The position numbers were made by a program, and so were the translations under genes. The notes beneath the pieces are model-generated. The model saw nothing but the letters and a program-made list of their open reading frames with translations, did not search any database and was not told where the DNA came from. A stretch of DNA of 64,000 nt from Alphaproteobacteria bacterium (GTDB lineage: Bacteria; Pseudomonadota; Alphaproteobacteria; UBA7887), in contig JASLYQ010000003.1 in assembly GCA_030739735.1 (NCBI GenBank), positions 1-64,000 of the forward strand. Reading direction: 5' to 3'. Every line of letters begins with the position of its first letter. The stretch's first letter is position 1. Below, one piece after another: positions 24,944 to 34,332 of the stretch.

Positions 24944-26218
24944 ATGACTGCCGTCCAAGCGCTACGGGAGGGGGCGCTCGCCGCCCTGGTGGCGGTGGCG
25001 CTGGCTGTGCCCATGCTCGGCCTCAAGCTTGAGCACGGCGTTGGTGGGCTCTCGGTGCATGGCCGCTGGGAGTTCCTGTTGCTGGCGGCGGCGATCGTCG
25101 GCCTTGGCCGAGGGCTGATGGTCTGCGCGGGCACCAGCGGTATCTTTGAGGGCTTGTGGCGTGGACGTGGCGGGAAGGCTGCGGCGCCGGGGCAGACCCT
25201 GTGGCAGCGCCACTGGGGCTATGCTGCGCTCGCAGCTTTGATCGCCGCCATCGCATTGCCTTTCATGCCTTTTGCCGACCGCTACGTGGTCGATACCGCA
25301 ACCCAGGTGCTGATCTACGTGTTGTTGGGCTGGGGTCTTAACATTGTGGTTGGGCTCGCAGGCCTGCTCGATCTCGGCTATGTGGCGTTCTACGCCGTCG
25401 GTGCCTACAGCTTCGCACTGCTCGGTACCGAGTTCGGCTTCGGTTTCTGGATGTGCCTGCCGCTGGCCGGGGTCTTCGCCGCCAGTTTTGGCATCCTGCT
25501 GGGATATCCGGTGCTACGCTTGCGCGGCGACTACCTAGCCATCGTCACTCTTGGTTTCGGTGAGATCGTCCGCGTCGTTCTGGTCAACTGGGTCGATTTC
25601 TCGGGCGGCCCCAATGGCGTCACCGGCGTGCCGCGCCCCACCTTGTTCGGGCTCGAATTCACCAAGCGTGTCGGGGACGGCACGGCGTTTCACGATTACT
25701 TCGGCATCGACTATTCCGGCCAGTACCGCATCATCTTCCTCTATTTCATCATCCTCGGCATCGCGCTACTGACAAACTTCTTCGTGCTGCGTATCCGCAA
25801 GCTGCCATTGGGGCGTGCCTGGGAGGCTTTGCGAGAGGATGAGATTGCCTGCCGCGCGCTCGGCATCAACCCGGTCAACACCAAGCTCTCGGCCTTCGCG
25901 CTAGGTGCTATGTTTGGTGGTTTCGCGGGTTCGTTCTTCGCCACGCGCTCGGGCTTCATCAGCCCCGAGAGCTTTACCTTTATAGAATCCGCCATCATTC
26001 TCGCGATCGTCGTGCTCGGCGGCATGGGTAGCCAGATCGGCGTCGTGCTTGCGGCTGCGGCGATCATTCTGCTGCCCGAATTCCTGCGCGAGTTCTCGGA
26101 GTTCCGCATGCTTGCTTTCGGCAGTGCCATGGTGCTGATCATGATCTGGAAGCCGCGCGGCCTGCTCTCGCGGCGCCAGCCGACCATCCGCTTGGCGGGT
26201 CGGGAGGCGCCGCCATGA
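24944..26218 (+). CDS. livM: Branched-chain amino acid ABC transporter permease LivM
   Basis: 424 residues from the ATG at 24944; the frame extends back to 24746 but overlaps livH. The long N-terminal portion (about 1-110, with two hydrophobic stretches) precedes the conserved core: 'GLNIVVGLAGLLDLGYVAFY', 'LRGDYLAIVTLGFGEIVRV', 'AWEALREDEIACRALGINP' and 'ILAIVVLGGMGSQIG'. It forms the permease dimer with LivH. Its stop overlaps livG by four bases (ATGA). Confidence 0.95.
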   Translation: MTAVQALREGALAALVAVALAVPMLGLKLEHGVGGLSVHGRWEFLLLAAAIVGLGRGLMVCAGTSGIFEGLWRGRGGKAAAPGQTLWQRHWGYAALAALIAAIALPFMPFADRYVVDTATQVLIYVLLGWGLNIVVGLAGLLDLGYVAFYAVGAYSFALLGTEFGFGFWMCLPLAGVFAASFGILLGYPVLRLRGDYLAIVTLGFGEIVRVVLVNWVDFSGGPNGVTGVPRPTLFGLEFTKRVGDGTAFHDYFGIDYSGQYRIIFLYFIILGIALLTNFFVLRIRKLPLGRAWEALREDEIACRALGINPVNTKLSAFALGAMFGGFAGSFFATRSGFISPESFTFIESAIILAIVVLGGMGSQIGVVLAAAAIILLPEFLREFSEFRMLAFGSAMVLIMIWKPRGLLSRRQPTIRLAGREAPP

Positions 26219-27018
26219 GCGTGTTGCTGACGGTCGAGCATCTTACCATGCGCTTCGGCGGCCTGGTGGCGATCGACGATCTCTCTTTCATTGCCGAGCC
26301 CGAGCAAATCACTGCCATCATCGGCCCCAACGGTGCCGGCAAGACCACCGTGTTCAACTGCCTGACCGGGTTCTACAAGCCGAGCGTCGGGCGCCTTGCC
26401 TTGCGCGGTCACGGCGATGAAACCTATCTGCTTGAGCGCATGGATGGATTTCGCAGCGCCCGCGCCGGAATCGCCCGCACGTTCCAGAACATCCGCCTGT
26501 TTCCCGCCATGTCAGTGCTGGAGAACCTGGTCGTCGCTCAGCACAACGCGCTAATGCGGGCCTCGGCTTTCTCCATCGCCGGGCTGCTCGGCTTGCCGGC
26601 CTACCGTGCCGCCGAGGACGAGGCAATAGAACTTGCCCGCCATTGGCTGGAACGCGTCGGCTTGGTCGAGCACGCTGATCGCGGCGCCAGCGAGCTGCCG
26701 TACGGTGCTCAACGACGCCTGGAGATCGCACGTGCCATGTGCACCCGCCCCGTGCTGCTTTGTCTCGACGAGCCAGCGGCCGGGCTCAACCCGCGCGAAT
26801 CTGCCGAGCTGAATCAGCTGCTGCTCAATATCCGCGACGAGCAGCAAATCGGTATCTTGCTCATCGAGCATGACATGAACGTGGTCATGGGCATCTCCGA
26901 CCACATCGTCGTACTCGATTACGGTAAGCTTATCGCCGACGGCGATCCGGCCACCGTGCGCGCCGATCCGGCCGTTATCCGCGCCTATTTGGGCGAGACC
27001 GAGGAGGGCGCGGCATGA
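26215..27018 (+). CDS. livG: Branched-chain amino acid ABC transporter ATPase LivG
   Basis: 267 residues. Walker A 'GPNGAGKTTVFNCLTGF' (about 39-55), Q-loop region 'IARTFQNIRLFPAMSVLENL', degenerate signature 'LPYGAQRRLEIARAM' in place of LSGGQ, Walker B 'LLCLDEPAAGLNP', and H-loop 'LLIEHDMNVVMGI'. The LPYG signature is normal for LivG. It couples ATP hydrolysis to LivHM transport, and both of its ends overlap neighbours by four bases. Confidence 0.97.
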   Translation: MSVLLTVEHLTMRFGGLVAIDDLSFIAEPEQITAIIGPNGAGKTTVFNCLTGFYKPSVGRLALRGHGDETYLLERMDGFRSARAGIARTFQNIRLFPAMSVLENLVVAQHNALMRASAFSIAGLLGLPAYRAAEDEAIELARHWLERVGLVEHADRGASELPYGAQRRLEIARAMCTRPVLLCLDEPAAGLNPRESAELNQLLLNIRDEQQIGILLIEHDMNVVMGISDHIVVLDYGKLIADGDPATVRADPAVIRAYLGETEEGAA

Positions 27019-27728
27019 TGCTTTCGCTAGAAGGTGTGCACACACATTACGGGCCCATCGAGGCCTTGCGCGGTGTCGATCTCAGTGTCGGTGAAGGCGA
27101 GATAGTCACTTTGATCGGCGCCAATGGCGCCGGCAAGTCGACATTGTTGATGACCATTTGCGGCAACCCCCACGCTAGCGCCGGGCGCGTGCTCTTCGAA
27201 GGCGAGGAGATCACGGCGCTACCGACCTTCCAGATCGTCCGCCGCGGCATAGCGCAGTCGCCCGAAGGGCGACGCATCTTTCCTCGCATGACGGTGCTAG
27301 AAAATCTGCAAATGGGCGCCATCGTGGGCGAGGAAGCGAACTTTCAGGAAGATCTTGAAGCGGTTTTCGCCACCTTTCCCATTTTAGCCGAGCGCCGCGG
27401 CCAGCGAGGCGGCACACTCTCGGGTGGGGAACAGCAGATGCTCGCCATCGCTCGCGCCCTGATGAGCCGGCCGCGCCTGTTGCTGCTCGACGAGCCCTCG
27501 CTCGGCCTGGCGCCGTTGATCGTCAAGCAGATCTTTGCGATCATTGCCGAGATCAACCGCAGCCGTGGCATGACCATTCTGCTGGTTGAGCAGAATGCCT
27601 TTCACGCTCTGCGTCTTACGAACCGCGGCTATGTTATGGCCAACGGCAAGATCGTGTTGCAGGGCACGGGTGAGGAGTTGATGGCCAATGCCGAGGTCAA
27701 GTCGGCCTATCTCGAGGGAGGGCATTGA
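27015..27728 (+). CDS. livF: Branched-chain amino acid ABC transporter ATPase LivF
   Basis: 237 residues, the second ATPase of the Liv complex. Walker A 'GANGAGKSTLL' (about 37-47), 'GIAQSPEGRRIFPRMTVLEN', signature 'LSGGEQQMLAIARAL', Walker B 'LLLLDEPSLGLAP' and 'ILLVEQNAFHAL'. All catalytic motifs are intact. The stop overlaps the TTG that could start the DUF6867-like gene, so coupling continues down the operon. Confidence 0.97.
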   Translation: MMLSLEGVHTHYGPIEALRGVDLSVGEGEIVTLIGANGAGKSTLLMTICGNPHASAGRVLFEGEEITALPTFQIVRRGIAQSPEGRRIFPRMTVLENLQMGAIVGEEANFQEDLEAVFATFPILAERRGQRGGTLSGGEQQMLAIARALMSRPRLLLLDEPSLGLAPLIVKQIFAIIAEINRSRGMTILLVEQNAFHALRLTNRGYVMANGKIVLQGTGEELMANAEVKSAYLEGGH

Positions 27729-27730
27729 GC

Positions 27731-28087
27731 ATGGGGATGTGGGGCGACGCGGCGACACTGACCGGCACCACGCTGGATGTCTGGATCGGTATCACCCTGG
27801 TCATCGCCGGCGGGGCGGCTCTGATGACGGGGCGCGCCATCGCCATAACCTGGCGTCCGCCCTGGCAGGTGATCTTGGCCTGTATTGGCTTGGGTCTGGG
27901 CGATCGTTTTCTGATTTACGGCCTCTTCGACGGTCCGCTGTTATTGCTGTCCGGCTATGTCATTGATACGGCTGTAATTATCTCCATCGGACTGGTCGCC
28001 TATCGCATTGCCATGGTGCGGCTAATGGTGAGGCAATATCCCTGGCTCTACCAGCAGACAGGGTCTTTTACCTATCGTCCGCATTAG
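27731..28087 (+). CDS. DUF6867-like small inner-membrane protein in liv operon
   Basis: About 118 residues with three predicted membrane segments (roughly 15-33, 45-65, 70-92). The ATG at 27731 is preferred to a TTG at 27725. Conserved-looking elements are 'ITWRPPWQVILACIGLGLGD' and the C-terminal 'MVRQYPWLYQQTGSFTYR', which match the small family I know as DUF6867, found beside alphaproteobacterial liv operons. The position between livF and livJ implies a role with the transporter, for example assembly or regulation. No function is established. Confidence 0.8.
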   Translation: MGMWGDAATLTGTTLDVWIGITLVIAGGAALMTGRAIAITWRPPWQVILACIGLGLGDRFLIYGLFDGPLLLLSGYVIDTAVIISIGLVAYRIAMVRLMVRQYPWLYQQTGSFTYRPH

Positions 28088-28161
28088 GGGGCTTGGCAAA
28101 GTCGGTTTGAATCGCGATCTTTTGGGTAGGTTTCTGCCGGATCGGAGAGAGGTGAGGAAAG

Positions 28162-29271
28162 ATGAAGACTTCAGTTCAACATACGCTGATCGTACTGGGC
28201 ACGGCTGCCGCCTTGGCGACGCCGGCCATCGCCGACGAGATCATCATTGCCACCGCTGGGCCGGTGACGGGGCAGTACGCAATTTTCGGCGAGCAGATGG
28301 TGCGCGGCGCCGAGATGGCCGTGGCCGACATTAACGCCGCCGGTGGCGTGCTCGGCAAGAAACTGGTGTTGGAAATTGGCGACGACGGCTGCGAGGCCAA
28401 GCAGGCGGTGGCCGTGGCTAACCAGATGGTCAACAAGGGCGTGGTCTTCATGGCCGGGCATTTTTGCTCCTCGACCTCGATCCCCGCCTCCGAGACCTAT
28501 TACGAGGAAGGTGTGTTGCAGATTTCGCCGGCCTCGACTAACCCGCTGCTGACGGAGCAGGGCTTCGACAATGTCTTTCGCACCTGCGGGCGCGACGACC
28601 AGCAAGGTGCCGTGGCCGGCTCCTTCCTGGCGGACCATTTCGCTGGCCAGAATATCGCCATCCTTCACGACAAGACGGCCTACGGCAAAGGCTTGGCCGA
28701 CGAGACCCGCAAGCAGCTTGCGGGTCTCGGCATCAGCGAGGCGATGTACGAGGCTTATACGGCGGGCGAGAAGGACTATTCGGCGCTCGTCAGCAAGCTC
28801 AAGGCAGCCGGCATCGATGTCATCTATCTCGGTGGCTACCATACTGAGGCCGGGCTGATCGTCCGTCAGGCCCGGGCGCAAGGTTTGGAGGCGCGGTTGG
28901 TTTCGGGCGATGCCCTGGTGACCGAAGAGTTTTGGTCGATTACTGGCGATGCGGGCGAGGGCACGCTGTTTTCCTTCAGCCCCGATCCCGCCAAGAACCC
29001 CAATGCGGCCGATGTGGTCGAGCGTTTTCTGACCCAGGGTTATAAGCCCGAGGGCTACACACTCTACACTTACGCCGCCGTCCAGGTGTTCGCACAGGTG
29101 GCGGAAGCCGCGGGCTCGACCGATCTCGACGCACTGATCGCGGCGCTGCGTAGCGGTAGTTTTCAGACCGTGCTCGGCGATATCGGCTTCGACGACAAGG
29201 GCGATGTCTCGGCGCCGGGATACGTCTTCTACGAATGGAGCCAGGGCTCCTACGACTACACGGATATGTAG
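28162..29271 (+). CDS. livJ: Branched-chain amino acid ABC transporter substrate-binding protein
   Basis: 369 residues with a Sec signal peptide (MKTSVQHTLIVLGTAAALA, cut near AIADE). The periplasmic binding protein type I fold shows 'IIIATAGPVTGQYAIFGEQM', 'NAAGGVLGKKLVLEIGDDGC', 'SPASTNPLLTEQGFDNVFRT' and 'IAILHDKTAYGKGLADETR'. It captures the ligand in the periplasm for LivHMGF. A GAGAGGTGAGGA region precedes the ATG. It is the final gene of the operon, 74 bases after the DUF6867-like gene. Confidence 0.95.
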   Translation: MKTSVQHTLIVLGTAAALATPAIADEIIIATAGPVTGQYAIFGEQMVRGAEMAVADINAAGGVLGKKLVLEIGDDGCEAKQAVAVANQMVNKGVVFMAGHFCSSTSIPASETYYEEGVLQISPASTNPLLTEQGFDNVFRTCGRDDQQGAVAGSFLADHFAGQNIAILHDKTAYGKGLADETRKQLAGLGISEAMYEAYTAGEKDYSALVSKLKAAGIDVIYLGGYHTEAGLIVRQARAQGLEARLVSGDALVTEEFWSITGDAGEGTLFSFSPDPAKNPNAADVVERFLTQGYKPEGYTLYTYAAVQVFAQVAEAAGSTDLDALIAALRSGSFQTVLGDIGFDDKGDVSAPGYVFYEWSQGSYDYTDM

Positions 29272-29658
29272 CCCGGTATTAGCTGCTGCGGGACAGCGGT
29301 AGGCGGTCGACGCCTGGGCTCCCCACCGTGGCGTGCTGCACCGTGCCGTCGGCGATAACCAGCATCGCTGAGGCGGCAGTCGCCCGTGGCACGGTATGGA
29401 ACTAGGGGAATCGGCGGATCAGTGCGAATGCACTCCCAGTGCTTGCCTGGTGGCGCCGTCGAGAGGCAGATTCGTGGCCAGGGGAAAGAACTTCGACTCG
29501 GCCGCTCCAGCCATTCCGGCGCGGAACGGCAGGCTGCGAATGCGATGACCGCAACAAAGTGGGAAGGGCTGACCATGGCTAAACTGGCCCAAGCGCCATG
29601 CCAAAGAAAAGACCCAGAGGGCGCGTCCTGCGGGCCTTGAAATCGTTTTGCCGCGGCG
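29272..29658. other. Spacer between livJ and mucR
   Basis: About 390 bases with no intact gene. A minus frame from 29401 to 29279 reads as protein for about 40 codons, containing 'SAMLVIADGTVQHATVGSPG' and ending in RSS, but it has no start or ribosome-binding site and a stop lies just upstream. It slightly resembles a peroxiredoxin tail. I could not assign it. No terminator hairpin with a T-run is evident after livJ. Confidence 0.35.
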
Positions 29659-30105
29659 TTAGCTCTTGGCGTGCCGCCTGCGGCTACTCGCCTTCTTCCG
29701 GCCGAGGCCGATCTTCTTGGCGAACTCCGAGCGTTGCTTGGCATAGTTTGGCGCGACCATCGGATAGTCGACAGGAAGATTCCACTTGGCGCGATAGTCT
29801 TCCGGAGACATGCTGTAGTTGGTGCGTAGATGGCGTTTTAGCATTTTCAGCTTCTTGCCATCTTCAAGACAAATAATGTAGTCGGGCGTTATCGAGCGAC
29901 GCACTGAAACCGCAGGCTTCTGCGGCTGCCCTGTTGCCTCACTGGTGGATGGCTGCACACCATCGAGGGATGTATAAACGGTTTTAATCAGCTCCGGGAT
30001 TTGATCCGCAGGCAAAGCATTGTGGCTCACATATGAGGACACAATGTTCGAAGTCATCCCCAGAACACTCTCGGGAGATACGTTACTCTTATTATCATGC
30101 GTCAT
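29659..30105 (-). CDS. mucR: MucR/Ros-family transcriptional regulator, zinc-ligand-poor type
   Basis: 148 residues. The N-terminal half (about 10-50) is the oligomerisation region. The DNA-binding half is 'YIICLEDGKKLKMLKRHLRT' followed by 'YSMSPEDYRAKWNLPVDYP' and a basic tail. Compared with Ros (C-x2-C...H...H), this protein keeps Cys79 and His92 but has Asp82 for the second Cys and Asn/Tyr near 96-97 for the last His, a variant known among MucR homologues, some of which do not need zinc. MucR proteins act as H-NS-like silencers of AT-rich DNA. An AT-rich region lies upstream. Confidence 0.93.
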   Translation of the reverse strand: MTHDNKSNVSPESVLGMTSNIVSSYVSHNALPADQIPELIKTVYTSLDGVQPSTSEATGQPQKPAVSVRRSITPDYIICLEDGKKLKMLKRHLRTNYSMSPEDYRAKWNLPVDYPMVAPNYAKQRSEFAKKIGLGRKKASSRRRHAKS

Positions 30106-30328
30106 TCTTTACATACTCTAGAAATATTGTCTCATATCTAGTATTTACTGCCAGTATGACTATGCCATGTCAATTGTAAAATCTTTCATCTCAGATCAAT
30201 ATATAATAAAATTTAATGGTTCTATTAAAGAAAAGAATAGGAAACAAATTAGAAATAATACTATTTGGAATACAACTTATTTTCTGGACAGAAATAGTCG
30301 GTCTTGATCTGGTGCGTGAACCCCACAT
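30106..30328. promoter_or_regulatory. Very AT-rich divergent region between mucR and rpiB
   Basis: About 220 bases rich in A/T runs and TpA steps (for example AATATATAATAAAATTTAAT near 30200) in an otherwise GC-rich window. No ORF fits it. It carries the upstream region of mucR and lies before rpiB. MucR of Brucella and Rhizobium binds such DNA and represses its own gene, so autoregulation here is a reasonable inference. Confidence 0.55.
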
Positions 30329-30382
30329 GTGGTAATCAACCGCCAACCGGAAGCGATCAGACCACAAAATGCGAGATCTGCC

Positions 30383-30835
30383 GTGGCAAGCGAATCCCGA
30401 TCGGACGTGATAGCCATTGCTGCCGACCATGCCGGCTATCCTTTGAAAACCGTGCTCGCTGAAGACTTGCGCGCGTCAGGCCTGAATGTGCTCGACCTGG
30501 GCACGAACTCGTCGAACTCCGTGGACTACCCAACCTATGGCAAAGTCCTGGTCAAAGCTCTTCTGGAAGGCAAGGCGGCTCGCGGCGTTTTGGTCTGTGG
30601 CACGGGCATCGGCATGGACATCACTGCGAATCGTTTCAAAGGTGTACGGGCGGCCAATTGCTATACGGCGGAAGTTGCGCGTCTGGCCCGTCAGCACAAC
30701 AATGCAAATGTTCTCGTACTGGGGGGCCGCTTCATCGACCAGGAGACGGCAGGGCAATGTTTGCGCGCTTTTCTAGAAACCGATTTCGAAGGCGGCCGGC
30801 ACCAGCGCCGTGTCGCCATGTTCGACGAAACCTAA
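30383..30835 (+). CDS. rpiB: Ribose-5-phosphate isomerase B
   Basis: About 150 residues from the GTG at 30383, which places 'IAIAADHAGYPLKTVLAEDL' at the position usual for RpiB; an earlier GTG at 30329 adds a tail unlike the family. Family motifs are the substrate loop 'AADHAGYPLK', 'GVLVCGTGIGMDITANR' with the catalytic Cys, and 'HNNANVLVLGGRFI'. It interconverts ribose-5-P and ribulose-5-P. It lies 20 bases before glyA, a conserved alphaproteobacterial neighbour. Confidence 0.93.
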   Translation: MASESRSDVIAIAADHAGYPLKTVLAEDLRASGLNVLDLGTNSSNSVDYPTYGKVLVKALLEGKAARGVLVCGTGIGMDITANRFKGVRAANCYTAEVARLARQHNNANVLVLGGRFIDQETAGQCLRAFLETDFEGGRHQRRVAMFDET

Positions 30836-30855
30836 CCTCCTGCGGAATTGCCTAG

Positions 30856-32160
30856 ATGAGCACATCGTCTTCCACCGCTTGCGAACCTATCTTCAGCATA
30901 TCCGCTTACTTTGACGCCGATCCGGACCTGTTTGGTGCCATCGAGACCGAGCGCCATCGCCAGCAGGACCAGGTCGAGCTAATTGCTTCGGAGAACATCG
31001 TCAGCGAGGCGGTGTTGGCGGCACAGGGCTCGGTCCTGACCAACAAATATGCGGAAGGTTATCCGGGTCGACGCTACTATGGCGGTTGCGAGTTCGTCGA
31101 TGTGGCCGAGCGCCTGGCAATTGAGCGTGCGACAAAGTTGTTTGATTGCGGCTGGGTCAACGTCCAACCCCATTCCGGCGCCCAGGCGAACCAGACCGTG
31201 ATGCTGGGTTTGCTGCGGCCCGGTGATACGGTTTTGGGCATGTCGCTCGCGGCAGGCGGCCATCTCAGCCATGGCGCCAAGCCAAACATGTCCGGCAAGT
31301 GGCTTAACGCTGTTCAATACGGCGTGCGCGAGGCCGACGGGCGCATCGATATGGACGAGGTGGCGTGCCTAGCCGAAAAGCATCGTCCCGCCCTTATTAT
31401 TGCAGGGGCGTCGGCTTATTCGCGTGAGATTGATTTTGCGGTTTTTAGGGCCATTGCTGACTCCGTCGACGCCTATCTCCATGTTGACATGGCGCATATC
31501 GCTGGCCTGGTCGCGGTCGGCGCTCATCCGAGCCCCTTGCCGCACGCCCATGTAGTTACCAGCACCACGCACAAGACTTTGCGCGGGCCGCGCGGCGGTA
31601 TGGTCTTGAGCAATAATGCTGCCATCGGCAAGAAAATGGATTCGGCCCTGTTTCCGGGCCTTCAGGGAGGGCCGCTGATGCACGTCATTGCGGCCAAGGC
31701 AGTGGCGCTTGGCGAGGCGTTGCAGCCGACCTTCGCTGATTATATTCGTGCCGTGGTGGCCAATGCTCAGGCACTTGCCGGCACTCTGAAGGCGCGCGGC
31801 GTTGATATCGTGACCGGCGGCACCGATAACCACATGCTGTTGGTTGACCTCCGCAGAAAGGGCCTGACCGGCAAGGTCGTCGAGGCCGGATTGGAACGCG
31901 CCGGGCTCACTTGCAACAAGAATGCCGTGCCCTTCGATCCGCGGAAGCCTTCAGTGACTTCGGGTATCCGCCTCGGCAGCCCGGCGGCCACCAGCCGCGG
32001 CTTCGGTGTTGCCGAGTTCCGCCAAGTCGGCGAGTTGATCGGCAATGTTTTGGACGGGCTTGCCAAGAGGGGTCCCGACGGCGATGCCCAGGTCGAGGCG
32101 CGCACTCTCGGCGAGGTGCGCGAGCTCTGCCAGCGTTTCCCAATCTACCAGCATAGATAG
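30856..32160 (+). CDS. glyA: Serine hydroxymethyltransferase
   Basis: 434 residues. A PLP enzyme that converts serine and tetrahydrofolate to glycine and methylene-THF. Visible are '[20 protein letters not shown]' (about 39-58), '[20 protein letters not shown]', the PLP-binding '[17 protein letters not shown]' (Asp211, His214) and the Schiff-base Lys240 in '[14 protein letters not shown]'. Full length. It sits in the conserved rpiB-glyA-nrdR-ribD order, 11 bases before nrdR. Confidence 0.97.
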   Translation: MSTSSSTACEPIFSISAYFDADPDLFGAIETERHRQQDQVELIASENIVSEAVLAAQGSVLTNKYAEGYPGRRYYGGCEFVDVAERLAIERATKLFDCGWVNVQPHSGAQANQTVMLGLLRPGDTVLGMSLAAGGHLSHGAKPNMSGKWLNAVQYGVREADGRIDMDEVACLAEKHRPALIIAGASAYSREIDFAVFRAIADSVDAYLHVDMAHIAGLVAVGAHPSPLPHAHVVTSTTHKTLRGPRGGMVLSNNAAIGKKMDSALFPGLQGGPLMHVIAAKAVALGEALQPTFADYIRAVVANAQALAGTLKARGVDIVTGGTDNHMLLVDLRRKGLTGKVVEAGLERAGLTCNKNAVPFDPRKPSVTSGIRLGSPAATSRGFGVAEFRQVGELIGNVLDGLAKRGPDGDAQVEARTLGEVRELCQRFPIYQHR

Positions 32161-32171
32161 GGCTCTAGAGT

Positions 32172-32633
32172 ATGCGCTGTCCATTCTGCGGCGACAAAGA
32201 CACTCAGGTTAAGGATTCGCGCCCGACCGAGGACAATGCGGTCATTCGCCGGCGCCGCTTTTGCCCCTCTTGCGGTTCGCGCTTCACGACCTTCGAGCGG
32301 GTGCAGCTGCGCGATCTGACCGTGGTCAAGAAGGATGGTACGCGCACGCCCTTCGACCGCGAGAAGCTGGCGCGCTCGATCGAAATCGCAGTGCGTAAGC
32401 GTCCCGTTGAGCCCGAACGCATAGAGCGCCTAGTCAGTGGCATTGTGCGCCGTCTGGAGAGTTCTGGCGAATCCGATATTCCCTCCAACGAGATTGGCGA
32501 GATGGTGATGGAGGCTTTGTCCGGTCTCGATCCGGTTGCCTTTGTGCGGTTCGCCTCGGTCTATCGCAATTTCCGCGAGGCCAGGGATTTCGAGGAGTTC
32601 GTCGAGCTGCTGCCCCGTGACAAGGAGGACTGA
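32172..32633 (+). CDS. nrdR: Transcriptional repressor NrdR
   Basis: 153 residues, typical length. An N-terminal zinc ribbon has Cys pairs at 3/6 ('MRCPFCGD') and 31/34 ('[11 protein letters not shown]'). An ATP-cone domain follows ('[20 protein letters not shown]'). It senses nucleotide levels and represses ribonucleotide reductase genes by binding NrdR boxes. It lies between glyA and ribD; the next start is 14 bases downstream. Confidence 0.97.
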   Translation: MRCPFCGDKDTQVKDSRPTEDNAVIRRRRFCPSCGSRFTTFERVQLRDLTVVKKDGTRTPFDREKLARSIEIAVRKRPVEPERIERLVSGIVRRLESSGESDIPSNEIGEMVMEALSGLDPVAFVRFASVYRNFREARDFEEFVELLPRDKED

Positions 32634-32646
32634 GCATCACAGGCAC

Positions 32647-33723
32647 ATGACCGCCGCGCTGACCCTGGCGCGGCGCGGCCTCGGCGCGGTCTGGCCCAAT
32701 CCCGCCGTCGGCTGCATCCTGGTGCGTGAGCAGCAGGTGGTGGGACGCGGCTGGACCCAGCCTGGTGGCCGGCCGCACGCTGAAACCGAAGCCTTGCGGC
32801 GCGCTGGTGAGGCGGCAGTCGGCGCTACGGCCTATGTCACCCTCGAGCCCTGCGCCCATGAGGGGAAGACCCCACCTTGTGCCGACGCCTTGATCGAGGC
32901 CCGCATTGGGTGCTGCGTTGTGGCTACGGAGGATCCCGATCGGCGCGTGGGTGGGGCCGGCCTAGCGCGCCTCCGGGATGCCGGCATCCAGGTCATAGAG
33001 GGGCTCTGCCGCGAAGAAGCTAGGGACCTAAATGCCGGCTACCTGTTGCGTTGCGAGCAGGGGCGTCCCCTAGTGACCCTGAAGACAGCGACCACGCTCG
33101 ACGGTCGTATCGCGACGGCGGGCGGCGACAGAGAATGGATAACGGCTGAGTTGGCGCGGGCCCGGGCGCATCTCCTGCGGGCCGAGCATGATGCGGTGAT
33201 GGTCGGTGCGCGCACCGCCATGTCGGACCGACCGCGCCTGACCTGTCGGCTTCCTGGGCTCGCCGAACGTTCGCCGGTGCGCGTTGTGGCCGACAGCCGG
33301 TTGCGCCTGCCGCTCACCGACCCGCTGGTCGCCGAACACGAGGAGGCGCCAACTTGGATCGTGGCCTTGCAAAACGCCGATACGGCGCGCCGCCGCGCCT
33401 TTTCAGATTGCGGCGTTGAGGTGATTTCCGTGGCTGCTGACGACGGCGGTGTTTCTGTGGCTGCGACACTACAGGCTCTGGCCGCGCGGGGCATCACGCG
33501 GCTGCTGGTTGAAGGTGGCGGACGCCTGACCGCGAGCCTGATCGCCGCCGATTGCGTCGATCGCATCGCCTGGTTCCGGGCCGCCTCGGTGATTGGCGGC
33601 GATGGCGTGGCCGCCGTAGCAGGGCTGGGCCTGGATGCGATGGCCGACAAGCCACGTTTCGAGCGCATATCGCTCATGGCTCTTGGCGAGGATGTGCTGG
33701 AAACTTACGCTCGTCGGGAATAG
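32647..33723 (+). CDS. ribD: Bifunctional riboflavin deaminase/reductase RibD
   Basis: 358 residues from the ATG at 32647; the frame extends back into nrdR but not with family sequence. The N-terminal deaminase domain has zinc ligands in 'GGRPHAETEAL' and 'LEPCAHEGKTPPCADAL'. The C-terminal reductase domain (about 140-358) shows 'VTLKTATTLDGRIATAGGD' and 'ITRLLVEGGGRLTASLI'. It performs the second and third steps of riboflavin synthesis. First rib gene of the ribD-ribE-ribB-ribH run; no FMN riboswitch is seen upstream. Confidence 0.96.
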   Translation: MTAALTLARRGLGAVWPNPAVGCILVREQQVVGRGWTQPGGRPHAETEALRRAGEAAVGATAYVTLEPCAHEGKTPPCADALIEARIGCCVVATEDPDRRVGGAGLARLRDAGIQVIEGLCREEARDLNAGYLLRCEQGRPLVTLKTATTLDGRIATAGGDREWITAELARARAHLLRAEHDAVMVGARTAMSDRPRLTCRLPGLAERSPVRVVADSRLRLPLTDPLVAEHEEAPTWIVALQNADTARRRAFSDCGVEVISVAADDGGVSVAATLQALAARGITRLLVEGGGRLTASLIAADCVDRIAWFRAASVIGGDGVAAVAGLGLDAMADKPRFERISLMALGEDVLETYARRE

Positions 33724-33732
33724 TTTCTCGCC

Positions 33733-34332
33733 ATGTTTACGGGATTGATCAGTGATGTGGGCAAGGTGCGCGCTCTCGAGCACTCCGGCGATTTGCGTCT
33801 GACCATCGGCACTGCGTTCGACATGGATGCGGTCGCTATCGGCGCTTCCATTGCCTGCTCAGGGGTCTGCTTGACGGTAGTCGACAAGGGCGCGGACTGG
33901 TTCGCTGTCGATGTCTCGGCCGAGTCCCTAGCCAAGACCACGCTTGGCGATTGGCAGGAGGGCCGTGCCATCAATCTGGAGCGCTCTTTGACCGTTGGCG
34001 ACGAAATCGGCGGCCATCTGGTAAGCGGCCACGTGGACGGCGTGATCAAGGTGCTGTCGCGCAAGCCATCGGGAGATTCCGTTGTGTTGGCCTTCGTTTT
34101 ACCGGAGTGGCTCGCGCCGTATGTGGCGCCCAAGGGCTCGATCGCCCTAGACGGCATCTCGTTGACCGTAAACTGGGTCATGGCCGATTGTTTCGAAGTC
34201 AATATCATTTTCTACACCCAGGAGGTGACGACCTTCGGCGCTCTTGCGGTAGGCGACTTGGTCAATGTGGAGATCGACATGCAGGCCCGTTACGCGCGTC
34301 GCGCACTGGCACATGCGGGGGTGGCGACATGA
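33733..34332 (+). CDS. ribE: Riboflavin synthase alpha subunit
   Basis: 199 residues with the two internal lumazine-binding repeats: 'MFTGLISDVGKVRALEHSGD' with 'GASIACSGVCLTVVD', and a second half with 'GGHLVSGHVDGVIKVLSRKP' and 'GSIALDGISLTVNW'. It dismutates two 6,7-dimethyl-8-ribityllumazine molecules to riboflavin. It starts nine bases after ribD, and its stop overlaps the next gene by four bases. Confidence 0.97.
   Translation: MFTGLISDVGKVRALEHSGDLRLTIGTAFDMDAVAIGASIACSGVCLTVVDKGADWFAVDVSAESLAKTTLGDWQEGRAINLERSLTVGDEIGGHLVSGHVDGVIKVLSRKPSGDSVVLAFVLPEWLAPYVAPKGSIALDGISLTVNWVMADCFEVNIIFYTQEVTTFGALAVGDLVNVEIDMQARYARRALAHAGVAT

Noticed and set aside
32161-32647. Possible FMN riboswitch before ribD
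   Set aside because: ribD follows nrdR by 14 bases, leaving no room for the aptamer, and no RFN-like conserved blocks are seen.
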